DNA from: Enterobacter asburiae
GTDB lineage: Bacteria; Pseudomonadota; Gammaproteobacteria; Enterobacterales; Enterobacteriaceae
Assembly (NCBI GenBank): GCA_011754535.1
Contig: JAAQVN010000002.1
Coordinates: forward strand, 1 to 64,000
Length of the DNA: 64,000 nucleotides
Direction of reading: 5' to 3'
Shown: one piece after another, positions 1 to 8,884 of the stretch
Layout of the letters: the number at the start of each line of letters is the position of its first letter
Numbering within the stretch: the first letter of the stretch is position 1
Position numbers and translations under genes: made by a program
The notes under the pieces: generated by a model
The model's database searches: none
Told to the model about the DNA's origin: nothing
What the model saw: only the letters and a program-made list of their open reading frames with translations

Positions 1-1
1 A

Positions 2-39
2 AGCGAACTCTGTCTAAACGGCAGAGTTCGCTTTTTCTT
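2..39 (+). terminator. Rho-independent terminator
   Basis: An 11 bp perfect stem (2-12 with 22-32, arm AGCGAACTCTG) with a 9 nt loop is followed by TTTTTCTT. It would end a plus-strand transcript entering from outside the window. Confidence 0.75.
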
Positions 40-137
40 GTCGATGAGAATACCAGTTACGTCAACCTATCTTACCTTTAATGTATGAACCGACATGGGT
101 TAACAAACACCTCATAGTCGTTTAGGCTTAAAGGGTG

Positions 138-1038
138 TTATCCATGATGAGGAATAACGCTTTCCTTATGCAACCAGCGAACAAGAACCTCACACCCGAC
201 AGGTACAGCCGGCTCCCCTTTCATAATGGGTTGATACCAAGGCTGTAACTCATGGTTACTCATCGCGGTAATAAGCAGCTTTTCGGGAGTGAGAGGCCTT
301 CCGGCCCATAGGTAATACGCAGAAGCTATTACCACATAAAAAAACTAAAAATATCAACAACATGAATCGATAAATTTCAGGGGAAAGGTGATGATATCGC
401 GCGCATCAATGCTTGACGACAGCCAGTATCCATAGGCCTCAGAGTGTATCTTCGCACTTTGCTCTACCGTAAACGGAGAAGAATTAATGACACCGTCTTG
501 CCCCATCCGGCCATGATCTGTCAATAGTACAACGGGTAAAAGCTCCGAAACCGACTCCAGAATGTTGCGGATATAGTAACCATCCGTGCTGGTATAAAGC
601 CCATTGCTATTCTCGCGCAGATGAAACACGATAAAGGGATGCCCCTGAAGGGCGCGAGTACTGGCGGGTCAAGTAGAGATTTCTTTCAGTCCCAGGCAGA
701 ACTTCCCCTGGCAGCGAGGAGCTGTACACCTCTCCTGATTTCGCTAGCTCAATATTCCCTACATTCGGTGTAATGGCCAACTGGCGGCGCAACTCAGCTA
801 CAGTGCGTGGTGTGCAGGGGGCTCCAATCAATGGACGCATGGACTGAACCGATTTATTAACATGCGTCAACAGGGAATCCAGCTGTTGTTGTGCACGGGC
901 CATATTGTCATGCTGCTGATTTTTAACCCAATGAACCGTTTGCAGATAGAGAAAGGATGTTGTACCCGTCAGGCAAATGATAAATACGAGAATAGTCAGT
1001 GCAATGCGATACATCTGATGCTGGGGATGAGTTTTCAT
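138..1038 (-). pseudogene. Broken CSS-EAL cyclic-di-GMP phosphodiesterase
   Basis: Intact relatives are inner-membrane enzymes with a periplasmic CSS domain between two membrane helices and a cytoplasmic EAL domain that hydrolyses c-di-GMP. Here the first helix (about residues 10-30 of the 143-codon frame at 607-1038) and the CSS region (APCTPRTVAELRRQL) are readable. The continuation (FHLRENSNGLYTSTDGYY) lies in another frame at 354-629. The second helix and EAL start (HELQPWYQPI, EVLVRW) come after another shift near a T7 run at about 340. The EAL domain stops about 45 residues in, without any catalytic motif. At least two frameshifts plus 3' truncation make it non-functional. The family call is by eye but the order of pieces fits well. 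Confidence 0.7.
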
Positions 1039-1099
1039 TGGCGGTCAAAGATATGTCTGGAATATAACAGGAAGTGTGGCAAATTCTTTAGAAATGTCC

Positions 1100-1140
1100 A
1101 CATGCACTCATTTTCGACACATGCACTCCAAGAAATTTCT
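1100..1140. promoter_or_regulatory. Possible regulatory site upstream of the exporter operon
   Basis: The 474 bp gap 1039-1512 between the phosphodiesterase remnant and macA holds no convincing gene. It has a 10 bp direct repeat ACATGCACTC (1100-1109 and 1119-1128) next to the perfect palindrome AGAAATTTCT (1131-1140). The rest of the gap is AT-rich and should carry the exporter promoter; I could not pick a clear -35/-10 pair. Confidence 0.25.
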
Positions 1141-1512
1141 GCTCTATCTTTACTCCCCCGGTCATAGTAGCCTGCCCGATATTCATTCGAACAACCGGAT
1201 GCAGGGGGCGAACAGACTATGCATATTACAGAATAATTAAGCTAAAGAAGAATGAGCGACTCACATTAATAATGGGCGTTTTTTCCTGGGGCAAGATCCG
1301 AAAAAACAAAGCCACCCTGATTTATTCATGAAAATTCCCTGACACTCTGAGCGGGCTAGTGATGTTTAGAATGCGCCAGGCCATAATAATCCATGATTTG
1401 TTTTAAATGTTGATGCACTACAGCAATCTTATTAACCCTTTATTTAATGCCCGGGGCTATGATCTATGATGAGTGCTGAATTATCGTATTTAACGTTACG
1501 GAAAACTGCACT

Positions 1513-2709
1513 ATGTCGTTGTCGCCAGTAAAATTCATCTCCCGCCGCGCGGTACTGCTTTGTATCTTCGCGCTGGCCATTGCCACTGTTTTACTGGCGG
1601 TATTTCTGCATAAGCCAGCACAACCTGCCTACATTGTAGCTACGGTGCGCCTGGGCAGTATTGAAAATGCCGTACTGGCTACCGGTCGGCTGGACGCAGT
1701 TGAACGCGTCAATGTAGGCGCACAGGTTTCCGGCCAGGTAAAATCACTGAAAGTCAAAGTGGGTGACAAGGTGACCAAAGGACAATCTGTCGCCGACATT
1801 GATGACCTGCTCCAGCGTAACGACCTGCGGACTGCAGAAGCCAGTCTGAATGAGATCAAGGCCGATATGCTCGCAAAACAGGCACAGCTCAAACAGGCTG
1901 AATCGAAATACAAACGCCAGCGCAGGATGCTCAGTGAAGAGGCCAGCTCTCAGGAAGACTACGAGGATGCGGAAACGACGCTTGCCACCCTGCGGGCGCA
2001 GATGCAGTCGCTTAATGCCCGACTTGTACAGGCGCAAATCACCGTCGACAAAAAGAAAGTCGATTTGAGCTACACGCGCGTGGTTGCCCCGATGGACGGG
2101 ATTGTCATTGCGGTTGTCACGCAGCAGGGCCAGACCGTAAATTCCACCCAGAGCGCACCCACCATCATCAAACTTGCCCGCCTTGATGTGATGACAATTA
2201 AGGCCCAGATATCTGAAGCTGACATCACGCGTGTCAGACCGGGCCAGAAAGCCTGGTTTACTATCTTCTCAGAGCCTGAACATCGTTACGATGCCACACT
2301 GCGTTCCGTTGAGCTGGCACCGGAATCGATAATGAAAGACGATTCACTGGCCAGCAACAGCACGTCCTCGGGGTCGGGAACGTCAAATGCATCCGTTTAT
2401 TATAACGCGCTCCTCGATGTCCCAAACCCCGGTAACCGCCTGCGCATTGCCATGACCGCTCAGGTCTCAATGGTGCTTGGCGAAGCAAAAAACACCCTCC
2501 TGATACCTGTCCAGGCAGTGCATAAAACAGCGGATAAAAAATCGCAGGTTCAGGTGCTGACCCCGGACGGACATACTGAGGCGCGTGAAGTCAAAACCGG
2601 TATCACCAACAATGTTGATGTGCAGATCCTCTCCGGACTGAAGGCAGGTGAAACCGTTACGCTGTCTCAGCCAGAGGCCAAACCTGCCGAGGGAGTATTC
2701 TTCCTGTGA
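1513..2709 (+). CDS. macA: MacA-like periplasmic adaptor of a tripartite efflux pump
   Basis: The 398 aa protein belongs to the HlyD/RND membrane-fusion family and links an inner-membrane ABC exporter to an outer-membrane channel. Residues 13-32 form the single N-terminal membrane helix. Two half lipoyl motifs (around VNVGAQVSGQVKSLKVKVGD and RVVAPMDGIVIAV) flank a long alpha-helical hairpin (about residues 95-180, rich in Ala, Gln, Lys and Leu). Beta-barrel and membrane-proximal domains follow. Length fits MacA (about 370-400 aa). Its TGA overlaps the GTG start of macB, so the two are translationally coupled. The cargo cannot be read from sequence; relatives export macrolides, peptides, siderophores or heat-stable toxins. 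Confidence 0.9.
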   Translation: MSLSPVKFISRRAVLLCIFALAIATVLLAVFLHKPAQPAYIVATVRLGSIENAVLATGRLDAVERVNVGAQVSGQVKSLKVKVGDKVTKGQSVADIDDLLQRNDLRTAEASLNEIKADMLAKQAQLKQAESKYKRQRRMLSEEASSQEDYEDAETTLATLRAQMQSLNARLVQAQITVDKKKVDLSYTRVVAPMDGIVIAVVTQQGQTVNSTQSAPTIIKLARLDVMTIKAQISEADITRVRPGQKAWFTIFSEPEHRYDATLRSVELAPESIMKDDSLASNSTSSGSGTSNASVYYNALLDVPNPGNRLRIAMTAQVSMVLGEAKNTLLIPVQAVHKTADKKSQVQVLTPDGHTEAREVKTGITNNVDVQILSGLKAGETVTLSQPEAKPAEGVFFL

Positions 2710-4643
2710 AGGCGGTCATTGAGCTAAAAGGTATCAGCCGGACCTATTCAAACGGCAATCAGTCCCTCAGCGTACTGAAAGATATCAACCTGACTATCAG
2801 GGCCGGTGAAATGGTCGCCATCATCGGAGCCTCTGGCTCCGGTAAATCAACGCTGATGAATATTATGGGCTGCCTTGATGTACCTGACAGCGGCGACTAC
2901 ATAATCGGTGGCCAGAATGCAGCGCAGCTGTCTGCTGACGCGCTGTCACAGATACGCCGCGAGCACATTGGCTTTATCTTTCAGCGGTATCATCTGATGC
3001 CCGACCTCAGCGCACTGGGTAACGTGGAAATCCCGGCCATTTATGCCAACCGCCCCCGCGTTCAGCGTCGTCTGCGGGCAGCCCAACTGCTGGCCCGACT
3101 GGGGCTGAAAGGGTGGGAGCACCACCGGCCAGGCCAACTGTCAGGTGGACAGCAGCAACGCGTCAGTATTGCCCGATCGCTTATCAACGGCGGGGAGATC
3201 ATTCTGGCTGACGAACCCACCGGCGCGCTCGATTCGCAATCAGGCCAGGAAGTTCTGGCTATTCTCAGTGAGCTAAACCAGCGCGGCCATACCGTCGTTA
3301 TCGTTACCCATGATATGAACGTCGCGAAACGTGCCCGGCGCGTCATTGAACTTCGGGACGGTGAAATCATTTCGGACAGCGGACAAAACCCGGGCACGGG
3401 GCAACCGTTGCCACAATCGCCCCGAGTGTTGCAGACAGGCTGGCAGACCCTCCTGGATCGCACCCGTGAGTCGCTGCATATGGCGCTGAAATCGATGAAT
3501 GCGCACCGCCTGCGCACCGCATTAACAATGACCGGTATCATTTTCGGGATTGCCGCCGTTGTCACCGTTGTCGCGCTGGGGGAAGGGGCCAAACAGCGAA
3601 CGCTGGAAAACATCAAAGGGCTGGGGACCAATGTGGTCAGTATTTTCCCGGGAAGCGATTTCTTCGATGATGCCGCCGACAAAATCCGCACACTGGTCCC
3701 CGCCGACGCGGATGCCCTTGCAAAGCAGAATTTTATCGAAAGTGTCACGCCGGAGATCTACGCTCAGGACACTATCCGCTTTCGCGGAAAATCAGCTACA
3801 GCCACCATCAACGGCGTCGGGCGGGACTATTTTCACGTGAACGGCATCGAGATTATTCAGGGTGCCACGTTTCGCGATGACGGTCATGCCCTGCAGGAAG
3901 TCATTATCAATGATAACGCCGTACACTCCCTTTTTGGCGATCCGGGTGCCGATGCGCTGGGTCAGATCGTTTTTCTCGGATCTGTTCCGGCCCGGGTGAT
4001 TGGTGTGGCAAAAAGTAACCGTGATTATCCTCCTAACCGAATCGCAGTCTGGATGCCCTGGAGTACCGTCATGTACCGCATGGTGGGAAAACCGACATTG
4101 AGTAGCATCAGCGTTCGACTGCGGGACGACGTCACCAGTGAGGCCGCGGTCAGCGCCATTACGCAGTTGCTGAATCAGCGTCATGGGGTAAAAGATTTTA
4201 TGCTGTTCAACCGTGACCAGTTCCGAAAATCGGTTGAACACACGTCCATGACACTCAGCCTGCTGATCCTGATGGTCGCCTCAATCGCCCTGATTATCGG
4301 TAGCCTGGGGGTTATGAATATCATGCTGGTTTCCGTGACGGAACGCACCCACGAGATTGGCGTACGCATGGCGGTGGGAGCGAGACGAAGCGACATTATG
4401 CAGCAGTTTATGACAGAGGCTGTGCTGGTCTGCCTGACCGGCGGTGCACTGGGTATTGCCCTGTCATTCATCACCGGCCCACTGTTCTCTCTGATGGGGG
4501 GCGACATGCTCAACGCCATCTGGTCATGGCAAGCCGCCACCATTGCATTTTTCTGTTCAACATTAATCGGCATGGTTTTCGGTTATCTCCCTGCCCGCAA
4601 GGCAGCAAGAATGGATCCGGTCGCTTCACTGGCCAGTGAGTAA
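2706..4643 (+). CDS. macB: MacB-like ABC exporter, fused ATPase and permease
   Basis: The 645 aa protein has an N-terminal ATPase with Walker A GASGSGKST (41-49), signature LSGGQQQR (145-152) and Walker B IILADE (165-170). Then come the MacB membrane helix at about 270-290, a large periplasmic domain and three C-terminal helices (about 520-640, ending in ARKAARMDPVASLASE, typical of FtsX-type permeases). All catalytic motifs are intact and the length matches MacB (about 648 aa). It starts at GTG inside the macA stop codon. MacB uses ATP hydrolysis as a mechanotransmission pump to push periplasmic substrate through the outer-membrane partner encoded just downstream. Confidence 0.92.
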   Translation: MKAVIELKGISRTYSNGNQSLSVLKDINLTIRAGEMVAIIGASGSGKSTLMNIMGCLDVPDSGDYIIGGQNAAQLSADALSQIRREHIGFIFQRYHLMPDLSALGNVEIPAIYANRPRVQRRLRAAQLLARLGLKGWEHHRPGQLSGGQQQRVSIARSLINGGEIILADEPTGALDSQSGQEVLAILSELNQRGHTVVIVTHDMNVAKRARRVIELRDGEIISDSGQNPGTGQPLPQSPRVLQTGWQTLLDRTRESLHMALKSMNAHRLRTALTMTGIIFGIAAVVTVVALGEGAKQRTLENIKGLGTNVVSIFPGSDFFDDAADKIRTLVPADADALAKQNFIESVTPEIYAQDTIRFRGKSATATINGVGRDYFHVNGIEIIQGATFRDDGHALQEVIINDNAVHSLFGDPGADALGQIVFLGSVPARVIGVAKSNRDYPPNRIAVWMPWSTVMYRMVGKPTLSSISVRLRDDVTSEAAVSAITQLLNQRHGVKDFMLFNRDQFRKSVEHTSMTLSLLILMVASIALIIGSLGVMNIMLVSVTERTHEIGVRMAVGARRSDIMQQFMTEAVLVCLTGGALGIALSFITGPLFSLMGGDMLNAIWSWQAATIAFFCSTLIGMVFGYLPARKAARMDPVASLASE

Positions 4644-6020
4644 ATGATGAAATTATTACCTTTTCCCTTATGCCTCGCCGTACTCCTCTGTGCTGGCTGC
4701 GGCAATATGTTAAAAAGGGAGTATCAACGCCCGCTCATTCAGTATCCGGACCACTGGCAAACTGAAACAGTCGGTACTGCGCCAGCCCCCTTTAACTGGC
4801 TGGATTTCCGCGATCCCGCACTCAACAATTGGCTGCATCAGGTGATGACCAGAAATAACGATCTGGCCCGGGCGGTGCTGCGCGTCTATCATGCGCAACT
4901 TAATGCCGAACGAACCGGTATACTCGCGGCACCAGACCTCAATGCCAGACTGAACAGCGGAGCAGAGCACGAGTTATCCGGATCATCATCCTGGCAGAAT
5001 AAAAGTGGCGCATCACTGGATACCCGATATGAGGTGGACCTGTGGGGTAAGCTTGCCCGGGCGCAGGATGCTGCAGAGTGGCTAAGCCAGGCAAGCGAAC
5101 AGGATTTACGGGCAGCAAGGCTCACGTTGCTGGCAAACGCCAGCACGAACTACTGGCGAATTGGCTACCTCAATGAACAAATCAGCATAAGCCAGGGAAG
5201 TCTTGAATATGCAAAGAAAACGCGCCAGCTGGCCAGCGCCCGATTCCATGCGGGAAAAATATCGCCCCTAGATGTGGTTAATGCAGAGCAAAATGTCCTG
5301 AAACAGGAAGCTCGCCTGCTGACGCTGCAGCACCAGCGCCAGCAGGCGCTGAATGGGCAGACCGTACTGCTGGGTGCCCCGCCAGGGAAAACGGTTGTTG
5401 AACCGGAAAACCTGCCGCAAGGACCACTGCCGCAGATTGACAGTGGAATTCCGGCCAGCATCCTGAGCCGCAGACCTGACGTGAATGCAGCAGAGATGCG
5501 CCTGCGAGCGGCCCTGTCCGACATTGATGCCAGACGCACACAATATTATCCGTCTTTCACCCTGACAGGTACGCTGGGCACAAGCAGCAGCGCATTACTG
5601 GCTTTTCTGGGCAATCCCGTCGCCGGCATCGGCGCCAGTCTGACCCTACCCTTCCTGGAATGGCGAAAAATGAATGTGGACGTCAAAATTGCCCAAAACG
5701 ACTACGAACAACGTGCCCTGGAATTTACGCAAACCCTTTATAAGGCGATGTCTGATGTGGACAACGCCCTGTCTCTACGCGCACAACTGATGGCTCAGGA
5801 AACGCATCTCCACACGACACTGGCGCTGGCTCGCAAGTCTGAACGGCTGAATGAGGTACGTTACCGCGAGGGGGCTGTCACCATCACTGACTGGCTGAAT
5901 GCTCAGGAACAACGCCGACAGATGGAATCAGCGCTCAACGAAAATCGCTTTAAACAGTACCAGAATATGATGAGCATTTATTTAGAATTTGGTGGAGAGG
6001 GAAAATGTGGCTATCAGTGA
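4644..6020 (+). CDS. Outer membrane efflux lipoprotein (OprM/NodT/TolC family)
   Basis: The 458 aa outer-membrane factor completes the tripartite pump. The N-terminus MMKLLPFPLCLAVLLCAGC is a lipoprotein signal with the acylated Cys at position 19. Two homologous halves of helical/beta repeats follow (IPASILSRRPDVNAAEMRLR is the characteristic OMF motif in the second half). It directly abuts the macB stop (TAA then ATG), so macA-macB-omf is one operon that need not borrow chromosomal TolC. Confidence 0.88.
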   Translation: MMKLLPFPLCLAVLLCAGCGNMLKREYQRPLIQYPDHWQTETVGTAPAPFNWLDFRDPALNNWLHQVMTRNNDLARAVLRVYHAQLNAERTGILAAPDLNARLNSGAEHELSGSSSWQNKSGASLDTRYEVDLWGKLARAQDAAEWLSQASEQDLRAARLTLLANASTNYWRIGYLNEQISISQGSLEYAKKTRQLASARFHAGKISPLDVVNAEQNVLKQEARLLTLQHQRQQALNGQTVLLGAPPGKTVVEPENLPQGPLPQIDSGIPASILSRRPDVNAAEMRLRAALSDIDARRTQYYPSFTLTGTLGTSSSALLAFLGNPVAGIGASLTLPFLEWRKMNVDVKIAQNDYEQRALEFTQTLYKAMSDVDNALSLRAQLMAQETHLHTTLALARKSERLNEVRYREGAVTITDWLNAQEQRRQMESALNENRFKQYQNMMSIYLEFGGEGKCGYQ

Positions 6021-6167
6021 AAATAATAGTGACAGGTTATGCCTCTTATTTTTGTTACTACTTTTCTGATAGTTTAATAAGAATAAATACGGTGAGAAAG
6101 AAAAAATATAAACGGTCATCAGAACCAAGCGTCATTGGGTGAAAATAATATAAGGCAAGATATCTTG

Positions 6168-6734
6168 ATGAAGAATATATCAATATATGGTCAAACTCAC
6201 TATATGCGGTTATCGATATCAGAATTTTTGTTTCATTTAAAAGAAGAGATTGAAATGGTTGAAAACCTTTCAATTTTCGCATTTGAAGGGGCCTGGGTAA
6301 ACCTGAAAGAGTTTTTGACTTTGATACAATGCACCTCGAGGCGCATCCTCATAATAGCTAAAGAAGGAATAATTGATTTTCTTTCAGCCATTTTAAGGTC
6401 TGGTAAAATCAGTTATGTATGCATCAATACCGATCTAACTCATTTGAAACAAGAAATAAAACGCTTTATACAATGCCTAACACCTCACATTAATAATTGT
6501 CCAGTGACACCCGCACTGGTTTTGCAGCCCAGGGAATACTGCATAATATCGCTATATCTCCAAGGTAGATCAATCAGCTATATTTCTAAAGTTATGGGTA
6601 AACCTATCAAGCAAGTACATAATTTTAGGCTCCACGCAATGAGAAAAACTGGTGTTTTTTCTGATGCTGCTCTGGTAAATCACTGGTGTATTATTGTTCA
6701 TTGGTTATATTTAAAACCAAACTGTATAGTATAG
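6168..6734 (+). CDS. LuxR-type HTH transcriptional regulator
   Basis: From ATG 6168 the protein is 188 aa; an in-frame TTG at 6135 would add 11 residues, but ATG after TAAGG looks likelier. The C-terminal third (from about LQPREYCIISLYLQGRSIS to NFRLHAMRKTG) is a GerE/LuxR helix-turn-helix. The N-terminal part lacks the conserved Asp pocket of a receiver domain, as in RcsA, MatA and fimbrial LuxR regulators. It lies 147 bp after the exporter operon and is much more AT-rich than it, suggesting separate origin. Control of the exporter or of surface structures is only a guess. Confidence 0.72.
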   Translation: MKNISIYGQTHYMRLSISEFLFHLKEEIEMVENLSIFAFEGAWVNLKEFLTLIQCTSRRILIIAKEGIIDFLSAILRSGKISYVCINTDLTHLKQEIKRFIQCLTPHINNCPVTPALVLQPREYCIISLYLQGRSISYISKVMGKPIKQVHNFRLHAMRKTGVFSDAALVNHWCIIVHWLYLKPNCIV

Positions 6735-6912
6735 AGTAATACATGGAGTTTATCGGAGATCATGCTGTCAGGCAGCGTCAAGCTGAGACAGATGCTCACC
6801 AAAATGTAAGCGTAGTGGGTCAAGGATCTGAGTTCAACTATTTCATAGCGATAACGAACTTTATAATTACTAAATCTCCCACGAGATCAGAGATCATCAT
6901 TTATTCCTTTAT

Positions 6913-6944
6913 GGGGTCAGTTTGGATATCGAAAATTATTGTAC
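6913..6944 (+). repeat. Direct repeat, left copy, first part
   Basis: The 32 bp sequence starting GGGGTCAGTTTGGATATC is identical to 15137-15168. In the right-hand copy it is directly followed by a second block; here that block resumes at 8294 after the IS110 element. Confidence 0.85.
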
Positions 6945-8293
6945 TATAAGGGCTTCCCCGGCATATCAACGCCGGTGTTTATGGTTTCTGTCTGCTTTTC
7001 AGTAAAAATAAAGGGGAGAGACTGCGGTACTATAAACGGCCATAATGAATCGTTATCGATTCGGACCCTGATGAAAGACGCGCGTGAGGCTCTTGTTCGT
7101 TAAGCGGATACGTATATCCTGTACAATATTCAGATATACCTCACGGGGTCTAACCCTTTATCATCAACGAGTTGCAGGTCAGATGGTCATACTGTTGCTT
7201 CGTACTTTAGCTGGCTGAGTACAGTCTGAAATCATCACCGTAATGCAATGATGCCCAGCACAGCCTTGCATTTTTGGCGGCGATGGCCACAACAGTGCGC
7301 CAGTATCCTCTGCGTTCGACCAGTGAACAGACCCAACGACTGAATGAGTCAGTCCTTTTCTCAGCGCCAATCAGTACTGAACGAGCTCCCTGTACCAGAA
7401 GCGTTCGCAGATACGAATCACCGGCTTTTGTGATCCTGCCGAGCTTCGACTTTCCACCGCTGCTGTATTGTGATGGCGTCAGTCCCAGCCAGGCCGCCAG
7501 TTGCCGTCAATTTTTAAATCATGTGCATTACCGATACTGGCATCCAGTGCACAGGCCGTTAACTCCATTAGCCGCTGACTGCGGTGATCTGTTTTGGCCA
7601 TGCGCGACAAAATTCGGTCATATTCAGCGATGTTAGCTTCAATGCGATCAGCGTGTTCCAGCAAATCATCAACACATTGGTGAACCTGAAGAGGTAAAGA
7701 GCTCTTCTGCCCAGAAACCATGTGGCGCAGGGCATCTGTACTTTGTGGCGCGATGACATCGAATTCAGATATCAATCCTCGTAATCGATTATACGTTGCT
7801 GTTTTTTCTTCGATAAAACCCTGACGGGTACGATGTCAACACTGCATGGCCTGCAGGCTTTCGTCCTTCACTGGTACAAACCGCATATGCGGACGACGAA
7901 CAGCTTCACATATAGCCTGAGCATCCGCTGCATCATTTTTCCCTGATTTACCGGCCATGCGGTAAGGCGATACAAACTTTGCAGCCATAAGGCGCGGTTC
8001 ATGGCCATACTGCCGAAATAACCTTGCCCAGTAGTGAACTCCGGAACATGACTCCCCCCCGATAACACAGGGCGGTAAACCAACAATCAGTCCGGGAAGA
8101 GCGGCACGGGTTACTCTGGATTTAACCAGAACGGTTTTGCCATTCTGGTCAACGCAGTGAACCGCGAACATATTTTTAGCAAGATCGATACCGACAGTAG
8201 TGATGGTCATAACGAATCCCTCCGGGGCTGTGTTTACCCCATGATTGCACAAGAGTTAATCAAGCTCATTTCCAGGGGAAGTCCATTCCATTC
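6945..8293 (-). mobile_element. IS110-family insertion element, 1349 bp, IS1111-like layout
   Basis: Ends are set by comparison with the uninterrupted copy of the target at 15137-15211: GTAC|GTTAAG there, GTAC|TATAAG...CCATTC|GTTAAG here, with one ambiguous base. Size fits IS110 elements, which lack target duplications. The transposase is on the minus strand and a roughly 260 bp non-coding tail (6945-7206) lies on its 3' side, as in the IS1111 subgroup where the guide (seek/bridge) RNA is encoded there. A hairpin-rich sequence in that tail (CCCCGGCATATCAACGCCGG) is consistent with this. Confidence 0.75.
7207..8210 (-). pseudogene. IS110-family transposase, frameshifted
   Basis: The N-terminal DEDD nuclease part reads TTVGIDLAKNMFAVHC with downstream KNDAADAQAI, so the metal-binding Asp residues are visible. 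It ends in a stop at 7836 after the helix MRFVPVKDESLQAMQ. The middle (FDVIAPQSTDAL, 7479-7775) and the C-terminal transposase_20 part (AAWLGLTPSQYSSGGKSKLG and RRGYWRTVVAIAAKNARL, 7207-7500) are in other frames. At least two frame disruptions inactivate it. ATG 8210 is taken as start because the DEDD domain begins there. Confidence 0.85.
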
Positions 8294-8337
8294 GTTAAGC
8301 TCGTTTTTTGAGCGAATACAAAAAGCTTGCCATGAGC
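8294..8337 (+). repeat. Direct repeat, left copy, second part
   Basis: Starting GTTAAGCTCGTTTTTTGAGC, this block of about 44 bp matches 15169-15211 with a few differences. Together with 6913-6944 it rebuilds one 75 bp repeat unit split by IS110. Confidence 0.8.
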
Positions 8338-8430
8338 ATACAGTGATAAAACAGACAGAAGGTTCTTCGCGCATGGAAGCAAAAAATTCTCACTGGAACA
8401 CGCGGATGTAAAATAAAAATCAAATCATAC
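8338..8430 (+). pseudogene. Detached 3' end of the OstA-like gene
   Basis: This stretch repeats the last 70 or so coding bases and the 3' flank of the gene at 11331-11660 (shared runs such as CTCACTGGAACACGCGGATG and the TAAAATAAAAATCAAATCAT-type tail), with point changes and a 1 bp loss in the A-run. No start or upstream part is present. Confidence 0.75.
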
Positions 8431-8850
8431 CCCTAGACGAAAAATACGGCATTTTTTCGTATACAAGAATTTTATAAACCTTGACGCCTGGGAATTTCTA
8501 CTTTTTTGAGGCCCCGGATAGGCATTAGTGCATGAACAAGCTCTACAGGACCGATTGCAGTTTCCATTCCTGTTGTTCAGGCAAATTTTACCTGTTTATT
8601 GCAGAGCGAAATATGATGATAACGGGAGGCCTTGCAGTGCTGCACCTTTTGCTAGCTCAGAACAACCAGCCCGACAGTCTTTTCCTACTCTTTGCTGACG
8701 GTCATAGGAAATGCTTTTGTTTTCAGCTAATTTGGTTTGAAAAATGAAATGCTGGTCGGTAAAGATAAACGAAATTTAGTTGTAGGTATTGTGGATAAGG
8801 TCTTTGCAATGATTGCAGCTAATGTGGGCCAGTAAGGGACGGTGAAAAGT
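8431..8850. other. Gap without a recognisable gene
   Basis: A 71-codon frame (8532-8747) has no recognisable features and I do not support it as a gene. At 8813-8828 the string TGCAGCTAATGTGGG recurs at about 59808, where it is one of several transposon-end-like repeats. Confidence 0.4.
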
Positions 8851-8876
8851 ATTACCGCCCGTATTCGGGCGGTAAT
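8851..8876 (-). terminator. Terminator of the first LPMO gene
   Basis: A perfect 11 bp stem (8851-8861 with 8866-8876, arm ATTACCGCCCG) with a 4 nt loop lies just after the LPMO stop. On the minus strand it is followed by ACTTTTC. Confidence 0.75.
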
Positions 8877-8884
8877 AATTGAGA

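Noticed and set aside
6743..6949. 68-codon frame after the LuxR gene
   Set aside because: It runs through the direct repeat and into the IS110 element, with no family or ribosome site.
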